The translations under genes were made by a program, and so were the position numbers. Shown piece after piece: positions 1-5,161 of a DNA stretch of 8,682 nt. Source of the DNA: an uncultured archaeon (lineage in GTDB: Archaea > Nanobdellota > Nanobdellia > Pacearchaeales > GW2011-AR1); contig CAIQQL010000088.1 of NCBI GenBank assembly GCA_903873955.1, positions 1 to 8,682 of the forward strand, in the 5' to 3' direction. Positions within the stretch are counted from its first letter, which is position 1. Every line of letters begins with the position of its first letter. The notes under the pieces are model-generated. The model did not search any database. It saw nothing but the letters and a program-made list of their open reading frames with translations, and was not told the DNA's origin.

Positions 1-156
1 CCCAAAAGATGGAAAAGCCTGGGCATACTTGCCATCATAAAAAGCTGCCATGGCCAAAAGTTGGGCAGTAGTAACTGCACCTTGACCGCCCCTCCCATGT
101 ATTCTAACCTCAAAGATGCAACATTTCTTTTCGCTTTCGCGAAGCTCTTTTTTCAT
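1..156 (-). CDS. porG: Pyruvate:ferredoxin oxidoreductase, gamma subunit (5' part only)
   Basis: This is the N-terminal 52 residues of a gene that runs off the left edge. The frame starts at an ATG (complement of 154-156) and stays open to base 1. After a short charged leader it reads EVRIHGRGGQGAVTTAQLLA (residues 16-35), then a DGKYAQAFPSFG stretch. The GRGGQG loop followed by KYAQAFPSFG is the signature of the gamma subunit of pyruvate and related 2-oxoacid:ferredoxin oxidoreductases. The family converts pyruvate, CoA and oxidised ferredoxin to acetyl-CoA, CO2 and reduced ferredoxin in the cytoplasm. The other subunit genes would be expected downstream, beyond the left edge. Choosing pyruvate rather than 2-ketoisovalerate as substrate rests on similarity of this short stretch and on the pyruvate-node neighbours. 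A TATA element 26 bases upstream supports a leaderless start at 156. Confidence 0.88.
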   Translation of the reverse strand, partial: MKKELRESEKKCCIFEVRIHGRGGQGAVTTAQLLAMAAFYDGKYAQAFPSFG

Positions 157-176
157 AAGATTATTCGGGAAAAGCT

Positions 177-186
177 CTATTTAAAA
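177..186 (-). promoter_or_regulatory. TATA box of porG
   Basis: On the minus strand this reads TTTTAAATAG. Its centre is about 26 bases upstream of the porG ATG, so transcription would begin at or very near the start codon (leaderless). It lies in the 56-base gap after the Lrp-type gene, so porG can be transcribed separately from that regulator. Confidence 0.65.
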
Positions 187-212
187 GTTATGAACTAGAC
201 AGGACTAAAAGA

Positions 213-665
213 TTAAGCAGCCCGCACAAACTCACTTTTAACTTGATTGAGCGAGATGATGGAACTAGCTTTGCTAAACTTGAACTTTGCGATGATCTCT
301 TTCATGAGAGAATAATATTCATCGATGTCTTTTGTGCGGATTTTAAGGAGAAGTTCATAATCTCCGGTGCAAATGTCGATGCTCTCAATTCGGGGGTCGT
401 TCGCAAGTTCATGGGCTATCTTTTCAGGGGAACCATAGTCTTCCGAGGAGACGTTTACAAAAACATAGGTACAATGTCCAGCATCTATCTTTTTATAATC
501 AAAGACGGCCTTGTAGCTCCTGATGACTTTGTCTCGTTCTAGCTTTTTGATATTATAATGAATTGTGGTACCAGGCTCCTTCAGTTTTTTAGCTATCTGA
601 GAAATCTGAGGGGTGCAATAGCCCTGTTTGAGCAGTTCGACGAGTTTTGGCTCTATGTTTTTCAT
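213..665 (-). CDS. Lrp/AsnC-family (feast/famine) transcriptional regulator
   Basis: A 150-residue protein of normal length for the family. An N-terminal winged helix-turn-helix occupies about residues 5-60: TPQISQIAKKLK, then the recognition-helix region TTIHYNIKKLERDKVI, which matches the family pattern of a helix followed by RIKRLEEEGVI. A RAM ligand-binding and oligomerisation domain follows at about 65-143, with its core GDYELLLKIRTKDIDEY at 101-117. Such proteins assemble as dimers to octamers and sense amino acids or other small metabolites. The ATG at 665 has a TATA element 25 bases upstream, indicating a leaderless message. It is transcribed divergently from the membrane-protein operon at 760 and precedes porG on the same strand. 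An inverted repeat over its own start and a second one in the divergent spacer are candidate operators. The ligand and targets are unknown. Confidence 0.93.
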   Translation of the reverse strand: MKNIEPKLVELLKQGYCTPQISQIAKKLKEPGTTIHYNIKKLERDKVIRSYKAVFDYKKIDAGHCTYVFVNVSSEDYGSPEKIAHELANDPRIESIDICTGDYELLLKIRTKDIDEYYSLMKEIIAKFKFSKASSIISLNQVKSEFVRAA

Positions 666-680
666 ATTATTGTATAATAT
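664..680. promoter_or_regulatory. Inverted repeat over the regulator's own start, possible autoregulatory operator
   Basis: ATATTAT and ATAATAT form perfect 7-base arms around a TGT spacer. The repeat covers the start codon and predicted transcription start of the Lrp-type gene. A protein bound here would block initiation. Autoregulation is common in this family. The arms are A/T only, so chance occurrence is a real possibility. Confidence 0.35.
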
Positions 681-683
681 TCA

Positions 684-695
684 GATATTTATAAG
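684..695 (-). promoter_or_regulatory. TATA box of the Lrp/AsnC gene
   Basis: The minus strand reads CTTATAAATATC. The TATA core (686-694) is centred 25 bases upstream of the ATG at 665, as expected for a leaderless archaeal transcript. Confidence 0.65.
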
Positions 696-710
696 TTTAT
701 TGCTTGATTA

Positions 711-725
711 TTGAAGATTCTTCAA
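711..725. promoter_or_regulatory. Perfect 15-bp palindrome in the divergent spacer, candidate Lrp/FFRP operator
   Basis: TTGAAGATTCTTCAA has two perfect 7-base arms around one central T. Its inner 13 bp, TGAAGATTCTTCA, has the length and TGAA...TTCA ends of sites bound by archaeal feast/famine regulators (TGAAA-WWW-TTTCA type). It lies directly upstream of the TATA element of the gene at 760, where the TFB recognition element would be, and about 50 bases upstream of the Lrp-type start. Binding is inferred from pattern and position only. Confidence 0.5.
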
Positions 726-730
726 GTAAT

Positions 731-739
731 AATATATAC
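731..739 (+). promoter_or_regulatory. TATA box of the 760-1558 operon
   Basis: AATATATAC is centred about 26 bases upstream of the ATG at 760, implying a leaderless transcript for the two-gene operon. The palindrome at 711-725 ends six bases before it. Confidence 0.55.
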
Positions 740-759
740 GTCTTTCTCTTTGATAGGAT

Positions 760-1194
760 ATGCAAAAGATTGACCTTAAACGTGCTAAGAAAAATATCAC
801 AAAACTAGCTTTACTCTTGGGGTTTGGAGGATTTGATGGAAGCATAGCACTCGCAGCAGTAGCAGGTATTTTTATCATGGGCAATATTCTTCTTATTGCT
901 TTCCTGTTTATGGCCGGACCTGCTTCGATTCTAACCGCATCATTGCTAGAGGGAAATACCCGAGAAAGGGCAATAGTTGCTTTACTTTCAGGTTTGCTTG
1001 CAACCTCGCTCATCATAGTTGCTGCGTCTCTAGGACCAATACTCCTGACAAAGTTTAATCTGACCATACTTCGCACAGGAGGAGGTATCGCGCTCATTAT
1101 TCTTGCAGGAATCATGATGGGATTGAATATTTCTTCAAAGGCGCCGCTTGTGCTTATGATTATTACGCTATGTTGCGGGGCTATTTGGAGATGA
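760..1194 (+). CDS. Small polytopic membrane protein, function unknown
   Basis: A 144-residue, strongly hydrophobic protein with a short basic N-terminus (residues 1-15). Four or five membrane segments are visible at roughly 16-40, 42-63, 71-97, 104-123 and 127-142. A charged loop, EGNTRER, lies at 64-70. Glycine-rich motifs GFGGFDGS (21-28) and LRTGGGIALIILAGIMMG (104-121) look like helix-packing or transport elements. The second loosely recalls the small exporter and MarC-like families, but not enough to assign one. The ATG at 760 is supported by a TATA element 26 bases upstream. The stop codon lies one base before the next gene, so the two are probably co-transcribed. Divergence from an Lrp-type regulator is an arrangement often seen for amino-acid exporters, so a metabolite-transport role is possible but unproven. 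Confidence 0.75.
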   Translation: MQKIDLKRAKKNITKLALLLGFGGFDGSIALAAVAGIFIMGNILLIAFLFMAGPASILTASLLEGNTRERAIVALLSGLLATSLIIVAASLGPILLTKFNLTILRTGGGIALIILAGIMMGLNISSKAPLVLMIITLCCGAIWR

Positions 1195-1195
1195 T

Positions 1196-1558
1196 ATGGA
1201 AAAGATTTTAGGAAAATTTGTAAGCATTAGCAAGAGAAGGGCAGAAGAGCTGCAAAGAAAAGGTATTCCCTTAGACTTCCAAGAGATGGTCGATCTTGCA
1301 GACAGGTTTTCTAAAGGAGTAGAGGGAATCCATGTCATTTATCGGACTAAGGGGATACTCAGCTGGGTAGTTAGAGGCAAAGACCTCGCAGATGAACGAG
1401 AGTATAGCCTAATACGGACCATTTGGAAAGGGGATGCGGGAATACAAGAAGAAAGAAGTGGACTCAGAGTATATCGCCATAGAGATAATCTTGAATACAC
1501 TTGCAGACATATAGGGTTTATTCCTTACGCCCATGGGCATTGTCCTTTTTGCATCTAA
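1196..1558 (+). CDS. Unknown 120-residue protein with a C-terminal Cys/His cluster
   Basis: I do not recognise this family. The protein is soluble, charged and rich in Arg/Lys. An N-terminal helical part (residues 1-42) leads to a probable beta-rich part, VEGIHVIYRTKGILSWVVRG (42-61), then more charged sequence. The C-terminus reads YTCRHIGFIPYAHGHCPFCI (101-120). Cys103 and His105 could pair with Cys116 and Cys119, or with His113 and His115, to bind one zinc or iron. CPFC could also be a redox pair. The start at 1196 is supported by GGAG at 1187-1190, five bases upstream, and by its position one base after the previous stop codon. The last 41 bases overlap the convergent minus-strand gene, and the Cys/His cluster is encoded there. 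Confidence 0.72.
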   Translation: MEKILGKFVSISKRRAEELQRKGIPLDFQEMVDLADRFSKGVEGIHVIYRTKGILSWVVRGKDLADEREYSLIRTIWKGDAGIQEERSGLRVYRHRDNLEYTCRHIGFIPYAHGHCPFCI

Positions 1559-1880
1559 ACTCATAAATAAAGTCATAGATTACAAATCCAAGAAGGAAAA
1601 ACGTTACAGGGATTGCCAACCAGTTATAATGTAATGCCAGATTTAAATCCCCCTTAAGCAAACTTGCAACACCTCGGGTAATGCCCAGCGAATAACAATC
1701 TTTCCCAAGGATTCGACCACAAAGAGAGAGCGAAGGAGAATCCTCAAGTACTTTTACGGGAATAAAAAAGAGTACGCAAAGAACACCTAGAAAAGTATAC
1801 TTCCTTAGAGGAGGGGTCAAACTCAAAAATTCCAATAACGTTTCCTTAATTTTCGACCCAGTTAATGTTCTTGAAATCAT
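1518..1880 (-). CDS. DUF2752-family small membrane protein
   Basis: A 120-residue protein counted from the ATG at 1880. Two membrane segments are visible at about 29-43 and 88-106. Between them is the DUF2752 signature: LCGRILGKDCYSLGITRG (53-70), then LLKGDLNLALHYN (74-86), matching the pattern Cys, Gly-x-x-Cys, Gly-x-Thr-Arg, Leu-x-Gly-Asp, Ala and Asn. Members usually have a CxxCG pair. Here the second Cys is replaced by Leu (CYSLG), while the upstream Cys is kept. The function of the family is unknown. It overlaps the end of the TM2 gene by 35 bases if the ATG is used. The frame is also open back to a TTG at 1892, and starts after the overlap are possible (a TTG within codons 15-21). The 3' end overlaps the convergent plus-strand gene. 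Confidence 0.75.
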   Translation of the reverse strand: MISRTLTGSKIKETLLEFLSLTPPLRKYTFLGVLCVLFFIPVKVLEDSPSLSLCGRILGKDCYSLGITRGVASLLKGDLNLALHYNWLAIPVTFFLLGFVIYDFIYEFRCKKDNAHGRKE

Positions 1881-2112
1881 ACTTTGACGCAATTAAGATA
1901 ATGTCGACAATCCACCAGATTCCACATCCCCCGAAGGTGATTAATTTAAGGATGCCCAATCCGACGTGACCCATGATGAACCTATCCACACCAAGCCAAC
2001 CAAAGAAGATAGACATGATTAAGGTAACGACCCAATTAACATTGCGATCCTTTCCTAAAAAATCAACAGCTCGCTGAGCTTTAACCGTTCTTTTCACTCT
2101 TTTTTTAGGCAT
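1846..2112 (-). CDS. TM2-domain membrane protein
   Basis: An 88-residue protein. A very basic cytoplasmic N-terminus (MPKKRVKRTVKAQR) is followed by two membrane segments at about 27-46 and 54-76. The TM2 signature is clear: FFGWLGVDRFIMG (36-48), with the DRF turn at 43-45, then LGILKLITFGGCGIWWIVD (52-70). TM2 proteins are small two-pass proteins without an established biochemical role in prokaryotes. The frame is open to a TTG at 2121, but the TATA element centred 26 bases upstream of the ATG at 2112 puts transcription start on that ATG, so 2112 is preferred. The DUF2752 gene follows in an overlapping frame, so the two are probably translated together. Confidence 0.9.
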   Translation of the reverse strand: MPKKRVKRTVKAQRAVDFLGKDRNVNWVVTLIMSIFFGWLGVDRFIMGHVGLGILKLITFGGCGIWWIVDIILIASKYDFKNINWVEN

Positions 2113-2132
2113 AGTATACAAAACCGTTTTAT

Positions 2133-2143
2133 CTATTTAAAAG
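2133..2143 (-). promoter_or_regulatory. TATA box of the TM2-DUF2752 operon
   Basis: The minus strand reads CTTTTAAATAG, centred 26 bases upstream of the ATG at 2112. It decides the start codon: an upstream TTG at 2121 would lie outside a transcript beginning at 2112. Confidence 0.65.
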
Positions 2144-2180
2144 TATCGCAGAAAAGACGGAATTAGGTAAGACATTAAAT

Positions 2181-2198
2181 GAAAGCAAAGATTTAAAT
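2181..2198 (+). promoter_or_regulatory. Upstream BRE/TATA-like element, possible second promoter of the FKBP gene
   Basis: GAAAGCAAAG is followed at once by ATTTAAAT. The same upstream decamer, with one mismatch, recurs 51 bases downstream before the main TATA box. If used, it would give a 5' leader of roughly 65 bases. Confidence 0.35.
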
Positions 2199-2231
2199 GG
2201 GAATAATTAGTAAAATATTTACTGCCTAATT

Positions 2232-2251
2232 GAGAGCAAAGTTATATAAAA
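2232..2251 (+). promoter_or_regulatory. Main promoter (BRE plus TATA) of the FKBP gene
   Basis: GAGAGCAAAG is followed by TTATATAAAA (2242-2251). The TATA centre predicts a transcript starting near 2272, with a leader of about 14 bases before the ATG at 2286. No clear Shine-Dalgarno motif is visible in that leader. Confidence 0.6.
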
Positions 2252-2285
2252 ACACTTTACACTTTTTTACGCAACTATAAACATC

Positions 2286-2723
2286 ATGACAATCAAGAAA
2301 GGCAATACGGTAACCCTGGATTATGAAGGGAAATTTGAGAATGGAGAGGTATTTGATTCTTCCAAACATGGAGACCATTCACATCCCTTGATATTCGAAG
2401 CGGGCGCAGGAGAGGTGATTGCGGGATTTGACCAAGCGGTGATTGGTATGGAAAAAGGTCAAGAGAAAGAATTTAGCATAGAAGCCAAAGATGCCTATGG
2501 AGAATATAATCCTGAACTATTAAAAAAAATTCCTAAAAGTAGCCTTCCAAAAGGAAAAGAACCTGAAAAAGGAATGGCTCTGATGATGCGTGATCCCGCA
2601 AGCGGCATGACACATCCGATTATGATTGCACATGTTGACAAGGACGAAGTAACCTTGGACTTTAATCATCCCCTTGCTGGAAAGAAGCTTATCTTTAAGA
2701 TTAAAATCCTAGATATAGCCTAA
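2286..2723 (+). CDS. SlyD-like FKBP-type peptidyl-prolyl cis-trans isomerase
   Basis: A 145-residue protein with the complete short archaeal FKBP layout. The N-terminal part of the FKBP domain carries Tyr13 (LDYEGK), VFDSS (22-26) and the V-I-x-G-F pocket motif (VIAGFDQAVIGM, 44-55). An insert-in-flap chaperone domain follows after AYGEYNPE, at about residues 74-125. The FKBP fold closes with FNHPLAGKKLIFKIKIL (126-142). The family catalyses prolyl isomerisation and binds unfolded chains in the cytoplasm. There is no metal-binding His-rich tail, unlike E. coli SlyD. The insert is rich in Met and His (MALMMRDPASGMTHPIMIAH). It is monocistronic, with its own promoter or promoters and a convergent neighbour two bases after its stop codon. 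Confidence 0.95.
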   Translation: MTIKKGNTVTLDYEGKFENGEVFDSSKHGDHSHPLIFEAGAGEVIAGFDQAVIGMEKGQEKEFSIEAKDAYGEYNPELLKKIPKSSLPKGKEPEKGMALMMRDPASGMTHPIMIAHVDKDEVTLDFNHPLAGKKLIFKIKILDIA

Positions 2724-2739
2724 TATTATTTTTTATTAG
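2720..2739 (+). terminator. Poly-T terminator between convergent FKBP and ATPase genes
   Basis: CTAATA and TATTAG form 6-base arms around an 8-base loop, with six T residues at 2729-2734 on the plus strand. The element contains the stop codons of both convergent genes. A T run just past a stop codon is the usual archaeal termination signal. It suits the plus-strand transcript better than the minus one. Confidence 0.5.
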
Positions 2740-3538
2740 CAAAACTTTTGCTCAAACCTTCTGACCAAAAACTAGGAAGAGAATTTTTGACAAACCCTAA
2801 ATAAGCGTCGGCATAGACATAGGTCACACCGATGTCTTGAATACCTTCAAAATCATGTTCAATTGATTGATAAATCTCTTTAATTTTCTTTCTTTCAAAA
2901 TCATTCTGGAGAAGAGATGAGGGTTTTAATAGGAGATAATCAGCTTGACGAAGGGTATTGATTTCTATATTTGAAGAATTCTGAGTGATGAACACGATGG
3001 ATACATTCTTATGTCGTGCGATAAGTAAAAGGTCAGTAAGAAGCTTGTTGGCGGAGCTCATGGAACTTCTTGAAGAAAAGTTAATTCCCGATTCGTCGAT
3101 AATAATGCAAGAATCATTAGTAATTGCATCGATAGTCGTTATCCCTTGAATCCAGTAAGGCAGTTTTTCTTCTGCAAACCCCATCGCATAAATATCCTTG
3201 CTGGTTTTTGCTTGGACATTCTCGGCTATCCTCATGCCTAAAGCAGACTTTCCAGATCCACGCGCCCCCAGAATGATACCTATTCTCCCAGGAGAGTAGA
3301 GAATCTTCTCGAAAAGGGCAAGATTTCCACGTTTCTTTTTTACTTCGATGAGTGCTTGGTAGACAGGAGTAACTTTTGGTCTAGCTGAGAGAGCTTTTCT
3401 TTTCTGTATAGTCCCTTTTAGACGAGTGAACATCCAGGAGAGACAGCGAAATATTCCTTTGAATATCCAACCAAGGACTTCAAAGACTGCTCGAATAAAA
3501 AGCAGGATAAATCCTTTCTTTTTTCTCTTTTTTTCCAT
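2726..3538 (-). CDS. Membrane-anchored Zot-like P-loop ATPase
   Basis: A 270-residue protein. A basic start, MEKKRKKKG, is followed by a hydrophobic or amphipathic stretch (residues 10-38) that may anchor it in the membrane, and then a linker. The P-loop domain carries Walker A GARGSGKSA (91-99), Walker B CIIIDES (144-150), and a third motif, SIVFITQNSS (180-189), preceded by LLIARHKN (171-178). The RH-x6-FITQ arrangement resembles zonular-occludens-toxin (Zot/pI)-like and HerA/FtsK-related ATPases. Arg197 in TLRQAD is a candidate arginine finger. Zot-like proteins in filamentous phages drive virion assembly, and many chromosomal relatives are uncharacterised. The ATG at 3538 has a TATA element 25 bases upstream. 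No phage or pilus genes are seen nearby. ATPase is secure. The Zot assignment is moderate. Confidence 0.78.
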   Translation of the reverse strand: MEKKRKKKGFILLFIRAVFEVLGWIFKGIFRCLSWMFTRLKGTIQKRKALSARPKVTPVYQALIEVKKKRGNLALFEKILYSPGRIGIILGARGSGKSALGMRIAENVQAKTSKDIYAMGFAEEKLPYWIQGITTIDAITNDSCIIIDESGINFSSRSSMSSANKLLTDLLLIARHKNVSIVFITQNSSNIEINTLRQADYLLLKPSSLLQNDFERKKIKEIYQSIEHDFEGIQDIGVTYVYADAYLGFVKNSLPSFWSEGLSKSFANKK

Positions 3539-3556
3539 ATCCTATTAAAGAGAACC

Positions 3557-3567
3557 CTATATAAAAA
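3557..3567 (-). promoter_or_regulatory. TATA box of the Zot-like ATPase gene
   Basis: The minus strand reads TTTTTATATAG, centred about 25 bases upstream of the ATG at 3538. This supports a leaderless transcript and the long form with the hydrophobic N-terminus. Confidence 0.6.
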
Positions 3568-3604
3568 TGTTTTAGTTAGGATTGTCAAGAAAAGCCAGGA
3601 GATT

Positions 3605-3616
3605 TGAACAAGTTCA
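3605..3616. promoter_or_regulatory. Short palindrome upstream of the ATPase promoter
   Basis: TGAACAAGTTCA has 5-base arms around AA and lies about 40 bases upstream of the ATPase TATA box. Its TGAA/TTCA ends resemble those of the palindrome at 711-725, but the spacing differs by one base. It may be chance. Confidence 0.22.
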
Positions 3617-3636
3617 GTTGACGAAAATGGAAGTGT

Positions 3637-3681
3637 AAAAAATTAAAAAGTTAAGAAGATAAAAAAAGTAAAGCAGAAAAA
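3637..3681 (-). terminator. Clustered poly-T terminator of pyruvate kinase
   Basis: Read on the minus strand, T runs of 5, 7, 5 and 6 bases (complements of 3677-3681, 3661-3667, 3645-3649 and 3637-3642) begin about 35 bases past the pyruvate kinase stop codon. There is no hairpin. Repeated T runs are typical of archaeal factor-independent or FttA-assisted termination. Confidence 0.55.
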
Positions 3682-3715
3682 TTAGAAGAACAAAGTGTGT
3701 TATAAATAAGATTTA

Positions 3716-5134
3716 TCAAATCTTTTGGACTAAAAAGAGATTATTACCCTCGCTCTCTGAAAAAGGCAAACCAGAAACAAAAATGACAAGGTCGCCCTTC
3801 TTTGCTAGTTTGTTTTTAATAGCAAGGTCCTTTGTTTCTTCGATGGAAATCTGTAGGTTATTATAAGGATGTACTAATAACGGATAGCAATTAAAGCTCA
3901 ATGCCATTTGATTATACGTTTTTTTATTATAGGTCAGCACATATATGGGCCTATTAGGTTTGTATCTTGAAAGCATTCGTGGAGTAAAGCCTGAATAGCT
4001 TAAAGTCACAATAGAAGAGGCATCAAGATCATGAGCAAGATTCGCAACAGCAAAATTAAAAGCGGAAGTGACGTCTTTTTCGGAAAAATGACCTTGATTA
4101 AGTACAGACTCATAGGGGAAGTGTTTTTCAGTGTGCAAAGCTACTTTTGTCATAGTCTTAACTGCCTCTTCCGGATGTTTACCGACAGTGGTTTCTTCTG
4201 AGAGCATAATTGCATCAGTACCATCAAGAATTGCATTTGCTATATCATTGACTTCTGCACGCGTCGGTGTTGCGTTCAGGGTCATCGAGGCCAGCATCTG
4301 AGTGGCAGTAATGACAGGCTTACCAAGAAAATTGCATCGACTGATAATCTTCTTCTGTAAAACAGGAACTTCTTCTGGAGAGACTTCTATTGCAAGATCA
4401 CCTCGAGCAACCATAACCACATCTGTTTCTTGTATAATGCTCTCAAGATTTGCAATTGCCTCAGTAGTCTCAATCTTTGCAATAATCTTGATAGACTTGC
4501 CCGAGCGATTTATAATTTCTCTAAGCTCTTTTATATCTTCTGCCCGTCGAACAAACGAAAGGGCCATAAAATCAACATCCTGCTCAATGCCAAACTGAGC
4601 ATCTTTTCTATCCTTTTCAGTTAAGGAGCTTATTGAAAGATTGGCGCCAGGAATGTTCATCCCTCTACGCCCTTTTATTACACCTCCGATGATAATTTGG
4701 CAATGAAGGTCATTTCCTTGAATACTCTGAACTTCAAGGAGAAGTTTACCGTCGTCTAAGTAGATTTTCTGTCCAGGCTTAACTTCTTGGGAGAGCTTAG
4801 CATAATTGATGCTGACCTTCTGTAAGGTGCCACTTATTTTCTCAGGTGTAAGGACAATCATGGATCCAGCCGTTAATTCTACACTTTCAGTTGAAAAGTC
4901 CCCTATGCGGATTTTAGGGCCACACAAGTCTTGTAACACTGCAACCGGAACACCTAAATTGGCTGCGACCTTTCGTGCGATGCCGACACGTTTCCCATGC
5001 TCTTCAAAACTTCCATGAGAAAAATTAAGTCGAGCTACGTTCATTCCTGCTTTGACTAGTGCGCTCATTTTTTCTTCAGATTCGGTAGCAGGACCGATAG
5101 TTGCCACAATTTTTGTTTTTTTTCCTGTAATCAT
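3716..5134 (-). CDS. pyk: Pyruvate kinase
   Basis: A 472-residue protein counted from the ATG at 5134, the normal length for the family. It transfers phosphate from PEP to ADP, giving pyruvate and ATP, the last step of glycolysis. Visible motifs are TKIVATIGPATES (7-19), MNVARLNFSHG (31-41), the substrate loop LCGPKIRIG (70-78), the B domain around residues 80-160, KGRRGMNIPG (154-163), the catalytic-site KIET with Lys220 and Glu222, ARGDLAIE with metal ligand Asp246, and TPTRAEVNDIANAILDGTDAIMLSEET (289-315). The C-terminal domain follows from about 345 and is complete. Lys74 takes the place of the Glu that marks K+-dependent enzymes, so K+ independence is predicted. The frame is open to a TTG at 5185, which would add 17 residues. 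The ATG is chosen because the family begins just before TKIVATIGP. It is divergent from pcm. Confidence 0.96.
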   Translation of the reverse strand: MITGKKTKIVATIGPATESEEKMSALVKAGMNVARLNFSHGSFEEHGKRVGIARKVAANLGVPVAVLQDLCGPKIRIGDFSTESVELTAGSMIVLTPEKISGTLQKVSINYAKLSQEVKPGQKIYLDDGKLLLEVQSIQGNDLHCQIIIGGVIKGRRGMNIPGANLSISSLTEKDRKDAQFGIEQDVDFMALSFVRRAEDIKELREIINRSGKSIKIIAKIETTEAIANLESIIQETDVVMVARGDLAIEVSPEEVPVLQKKIISRCNFLGKPVITATQMLASMTLNATPTRAEVNDIANAILDGTDAIMLSEETTVGKHPEEAVKTMTKVALHTEKHFPYESVLNQGHFSEKDVTSAFNFAVANLAHDLDASSIVTLSYSGFTPRMLSRYKPNRPIYVLTYNKKTYNQMALSFNCYPLLVHPYNNLQISIEETKDLAIKNKLAKKGDLVIFVSGLPFSESEGNNLFLVQKI

Positions 5135-5161
5135 TTTAAGATATGAAACTCTTTTCACTAA

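Noticed and set aside
243..542. Open frame of 99 codons on the plus strand
   Set aside because: It is antisense to the Lrp/AsnC gene, whose family similarity is clear. Its product has no recognisable domain and no promoter.
708..1115. Open frame of 135 codons on the minus strand
   Set aside because: It is antisense to the membrane-protein gene and has a Ser/Arg/Pro-rich shadow composition. It begins inside that gene and ends in the promoter spacer.
3539..3715. Possible small gene or RNA in the 177-base gap
   Set aside because: Both strands hold only short frames. The stretch is explained by the ATPase promoter and the pyruvate kinase poly-T terminator.
4302..5018. Three plus-strand open frames within 4302-4598, 4430-4624 and 4806-5018
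   Set aside because: All lie opposite conserved pyruvate kinase sequence, including the catalytic motifs, and show no domain of their own.
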